NCBI GenBank assembly: GCA_030642995.1
Contig: DAOWMR010000188.1
Span: 1-6,023, forward strand
Reading direction: 5' to 3'
DNA: 6,023 nucleotides
Origin: Spirochaetales bacterium
Lineage (GTDB): Bacteria > Spirochaetota > Spirochaetia > DSM-27196 > SLST01
Below the pieces are notes generated by a model. The model was not told the DNA's origin. It made no database searches and worked only from the letters and a program-made list of their open reading frames with translations. The translations under genes and the position numbers were made by a program. The first letter of the stretch is position 1, and each line of letters starts with the position of its first letter. Below are positions 3,835 to 6,023 of the stretch, piece by piece.

Positions 3835-6023
3835 ATGTTCAAGGGTTTGACGCAGCGTGCTCAAAAAGTTCTGACCATCCTGGCTCAGGATGAGGCAAAG
3901 CGATTCCATTCGGATCAGCTGCTGCCCGAACACATCATGCTCGCCCTTCTCAAGGAGGGCGGTGGCCTTGGCTATAAGGCCCTGGAAAAAGCCGGGGTGG
4001 ATCCGGCCAAGCTGCAGATTGAGATTGAGAAGGAAATTCCTCGAAAGCGCGGTGGATTCATTCTTGGGGATGTGCCGCCGTCCTCGCGTGGAAAAAAGGT
4101 ACTCGAGGATAGCGCCGAAGAGGCACGGAATCTTGGGCACGAGTATATTGGGACCGAGCATCTGTTGCTCGCCTGCGCCCGGGAGGCCGTAAGCGTTACC
4201 ACGCGCCTCCTCGAAGAGAGTGGTGTCACTATTGAATCTCTCCGGGAGATCATCTCCGACATGGGCGGCAGCGTGACGCCAACTGCGAGTGCGCCCGTAA
4301 CCCGAACAGCTTCTTCCAAGCGCAGGAGTGCGGCCGGCGCCGCGGGCAAGAAGACTACGCCAACCCTCGACGAGTTTTCGCGTGATCTCACGCAGTACGC
4401 TCGAGAAGGGAAGCTTGATCCGGTCGTCGGTCGCGAGCGCGAAATCCGACGGGTGATTCAGATCCTGGCACGAAGGACGAAAAACAATCCGGTCCTGATT
4501 GGCGAGCCGGGCGTTGGGAAGACGGCGATAGTTGAAGGTCTCGCACAGCAGATCATTGAAGGGACTGCTCCCGAGGTGCTCATGGGGCGGCGTGTCATGA
4601 CCCTGGATCTCGCTTCCCTCATAGCCGGTACCAAGTACCGCGGTGAGTTTGAGGAACGGTTGAAGCGGGTGATGAAGGAAATCATCAACACCGGCAATAT
4701 CATTCTCTTCATAGACGAGTTGCACACGATCATCGGCGCTGGTGGGGCAGAGGGCGCGATTGACGCAAGCAATATGTTGAAGCCCGCGCTCTCTCGAGGG
4801 GAGATCCAGTGCATCGGTGCCACCACCTTGAACGAGTACAAGAAGTATGTAGAGAAGGACGCCGCGCTCGAACGCCGGTTCCAGACCATCTACGTTGACG
4901 AGCCGACCGTTGAAGAGACCCTCGAGATTCTCAAGGGCATCAAGAGTCGATACGAAGACCATCACAACGTTTCCTACACACCCGGGTCTCTGGAGGTAGC
5001 GGCGCTTCTCTCGCGGCGATACATCACCGACAGGTTCCTGCCCGACAAGGCGATTGACCTCATGGACGAGGCCGGTAGCCGGAAGCGTATCCATAACTCG
5101 GTCCGACCCACCGACCTCGCCGAGCTTGAGCGCGAGATTGAGAAGTTGAATGCCGAGAAACTCAGCCTTGTGAACAGTCAGAACTACGAACGCGCTGCGG
5201 CCATCCGCGACCAGGTCCGACAGCTGAAGGGCAAGGTTGAGGAGATGAAGACCCAATGGAAGGTCACTCTCAAGACCGAGCAGAACGTGGTTGATGCCGA
5301 TGACATCCAGTACGTTCTATCCGATATCACGGGAATCCCGCTCTGGCAGATTGCCCAGAGTGAAAGCGACAAGCTGCTCGCCATTGAGGACAAGCTTCAT
5401 GAAACGGTCGTTGGTCAGGACAACGCCATCAAGGTTGTGTCATCGGCAATTCGTCGGAGCAGAATGGGTCTGAGTTCGCCCAAGCGGCCAATGGGCTCGT
5501 TCATCTTCCTGGGTCCGACCGGCGTAGGTAAGACGCTCCTCGGAAAGACACTCGCTGAGTTCCTGTTCGGCAGTGACGATGCGCTGATCAGAATCGACAT
5601 GTCTGATTTCATGGAGAAGCACAGTGTCAGCCGGCTTGTCGGAGCGCCTCCCGGCTACATAGGGTATGACGAAGGCGGTTTGCTCACCGAGAAGATCCGA
5701 CGAAAACCCTATAGCGTCGTTCTGTTTGACGAGATAGAGAAGGCGCATCCGGATGTGTTCAACATCCTGTTGCAGGTTCTTGAGGAAGGCCAGCTTCAGG
5801 ATAACCTGGGTCACACCGTGAGTTTTCGGAATACCGTGCTCATCATGACCAGCAATGCCGGCGCTCGTGAGATCACTCGCGAAGCGGAAGTCGGTTTCAA
5901 GACGCTTGAAGGCCTGATGGACTATCGCGATATCAAGGCGAGTGCGATGAATGAACTCAAGCGCATATTCCGTCCGGAGTTCATCAACCGTGTTGACGAG
6001 ATCGTTGTGTTCCACAGCCTGAA
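3835..6023 (+). CDS. clpC: ClpC-type AAA+ unfoldase of the Clp protease (3' end outside window)
   Basis: The frame is open to the edge, giving 729 residues; ClpC is normally about 810-850, so only the C-terminal part of the second ATPase domain is missing. Order: Clp N-domain with two repeats (1-143), a basic Ala/Ser/Thr/Lys linker (about 145-176), D1 with Walker A GEPGVGKT (223-230), pore loop KYRGEFEER (267-275), Walker B LFIDE (291-295) and arginine finger ERR (345-347 region); a ClpC-type middle domain with a UVR motif (NYERAAAIRDQVRQLK, 450-465); D2 with Walker A GPTGVGKT (560-567), pore loop GYIGY (607-611) and Walker B VVLFDE (628-633). The VGF tripeptide at 686-688 matches the ClpP-docking loop, so it should work with ClpP. 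The short UVR-bearing middle domain separates it from ClpB. N-domain glutamates E32 (PEH) and E108 (GTEH) match the residues that recognise phosphoarginine in Bacillus ClpC. M-domain Y451 and R458 match Bacillus F436 and R443, which hold the inactive resting state, suggesting adaptor-controlled activation by McsA/McsB. Confidence 0.96.
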   Translation, partial: MFKGLTQRAQKVLTILAQDEAKRFHSDQLLPEHIMLALLKEGGGLGYKALEKAGVDPAKLQIEIEKEIPRKRGGFILGDVPPSSRGKKVLEDSAEEARNLGHEYIGTEHLLLACAREAVSVTTRLLEESGVTIESLREIISDMGGSVTPTASAPVTRTASSKRRSAAGAAGKKTTPTLDEFSRDLTQYAREGKLDPVVGREREIRRVIQILARRTKNNPVLIGEPGVGKTAIVEGLAQQIIEGTAPEVLMGRRVMTLDLASLIAGTKYRGEFEERLKRVMKEIINTGNIILFIDELHTIIGAGGAEGAIDASNMLKPALSRGEIQCIGATTLNEYKKYVEKDAALERRFQTIYVDEPTVEETLEILKGIKSRYEDHHNVSYTPGSLEVAALLSRRYITDRFLPDKAIDLMDEAGSRKRIHNSVRPTDLAELEREIEKLNAEKLSLVNSQNYERAAAIRDQVRQLKGKVEEMKTQWKVTLKTEQNVVDADDIQYVLSDITGIPLWQIAQSESDKLLAIEDKLHETVVGQDNAIKVVSSAIRRSRMGLSSPKRPMGSFIFLGPTGVGKTLLGKTLAEFLFGSDDALIRIDMSDFMEKHSVSRLVGAPPGYIGYDEGGLLTEKIRRKPYSVVLFDEIEKAHPDVFNILLQVLEEGQLQDNLGHTVSFRNTVLIMTSNAGAREITREAEVGFKTLEGLMDYRDIKASAMNELKRIFRPEFINRVDEIVVFHSL

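Noticed and set aside
3400..5256. A 618-residue open frame on the - strand across mcsB and clpC
   Set aside because: It runs antisense to the strongly supported mcsB and clpC genes, shows no recognisable domain, and long antisense frames are common in GC-rich coding DNA.
5440..6015. A 191-residue - strand frame at the right end
   Set aside because: Antisense to the ClpC D2 ATPase domain, whose motifs are unambiguous on the + strand.
1..6023. Mobile elements, CRISPR array, tRNA or rRNA genes, long repeats
   Set aside because: The window is packed with housekeeping-type coding sequence; I saw no repeated units, transposase motifs, tRNA cloverleaf or rRNA-like sequence.

Overview
The window (about 6 kb, moderately GC-rich by eye) is almost completely coding and every supported gene lies on the + strand. 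The order is: 3' part of a LolC/LolE-type lipoprotein-transport permease, seryl-tRNA synthetase (serS), a Rho-independent terminator, then mcsA, mcsB and clpC, with clpC running off the right edge. A LolCDE-type permease implies an outer membrane with lipoproteins, whereas an mcsA-mcsB-clpC cluster is typical of Firmicutes. The two together, plus the style of the SerRS and the permease, point to a free-living spirochaete (Spirochaetota). This placement is inference from memory of protein families, with no database search behind it.

Layout: positions 1-837 encode the C-terminal 278 residues of the permease. After 38 bases with no visible terminator, serS (876-2159) begins, so the two are probably co-transcribed. 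A strong hairpin plus T-tract (2144-2177) closes that unit; it overlaps the serS 3' end so that the stop codon sits in the loop. A 75-base gap (2160-2234) follows, and then the protein quality-control operon: mcsA (2235-2729) and mcsB (2722-3801) overlap by 8 bases, and clpC (3835 to the edge) follows 33 bases later behind a strong ribosome binding site.

In Bacillus, McsA and the arginine kinase McsB mark proteins with phosphoarginine, and ClpC (with ClpP) binds those marks through its N-terminal domain and degrades the protein. Here McsA keeps all four CxxC pairs and its UVR motif. ClpC keeps both Walker A/B sets, the M-domain UVR motif, the VGF ClpP-docking motif and the two N-domain glutamates linked to phosphoarginine binding. 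The McsB protein, however, has lost most of the catalytic signature of phosphagen/arginine kinases (the NEED glutamates, the catalytic cysteine motif and the GEGxEA loop) and part of the RDxxRA allosteric phosphoarginine site, while keeping the fold-defining and several nucleotide-binding arginines. The most interesting observation is therefore a conserved-looking McsA/ClpC pair built around an apparently catalytically dead or re-purposed McsB. No ctsR gene or CtsR operator is visible.
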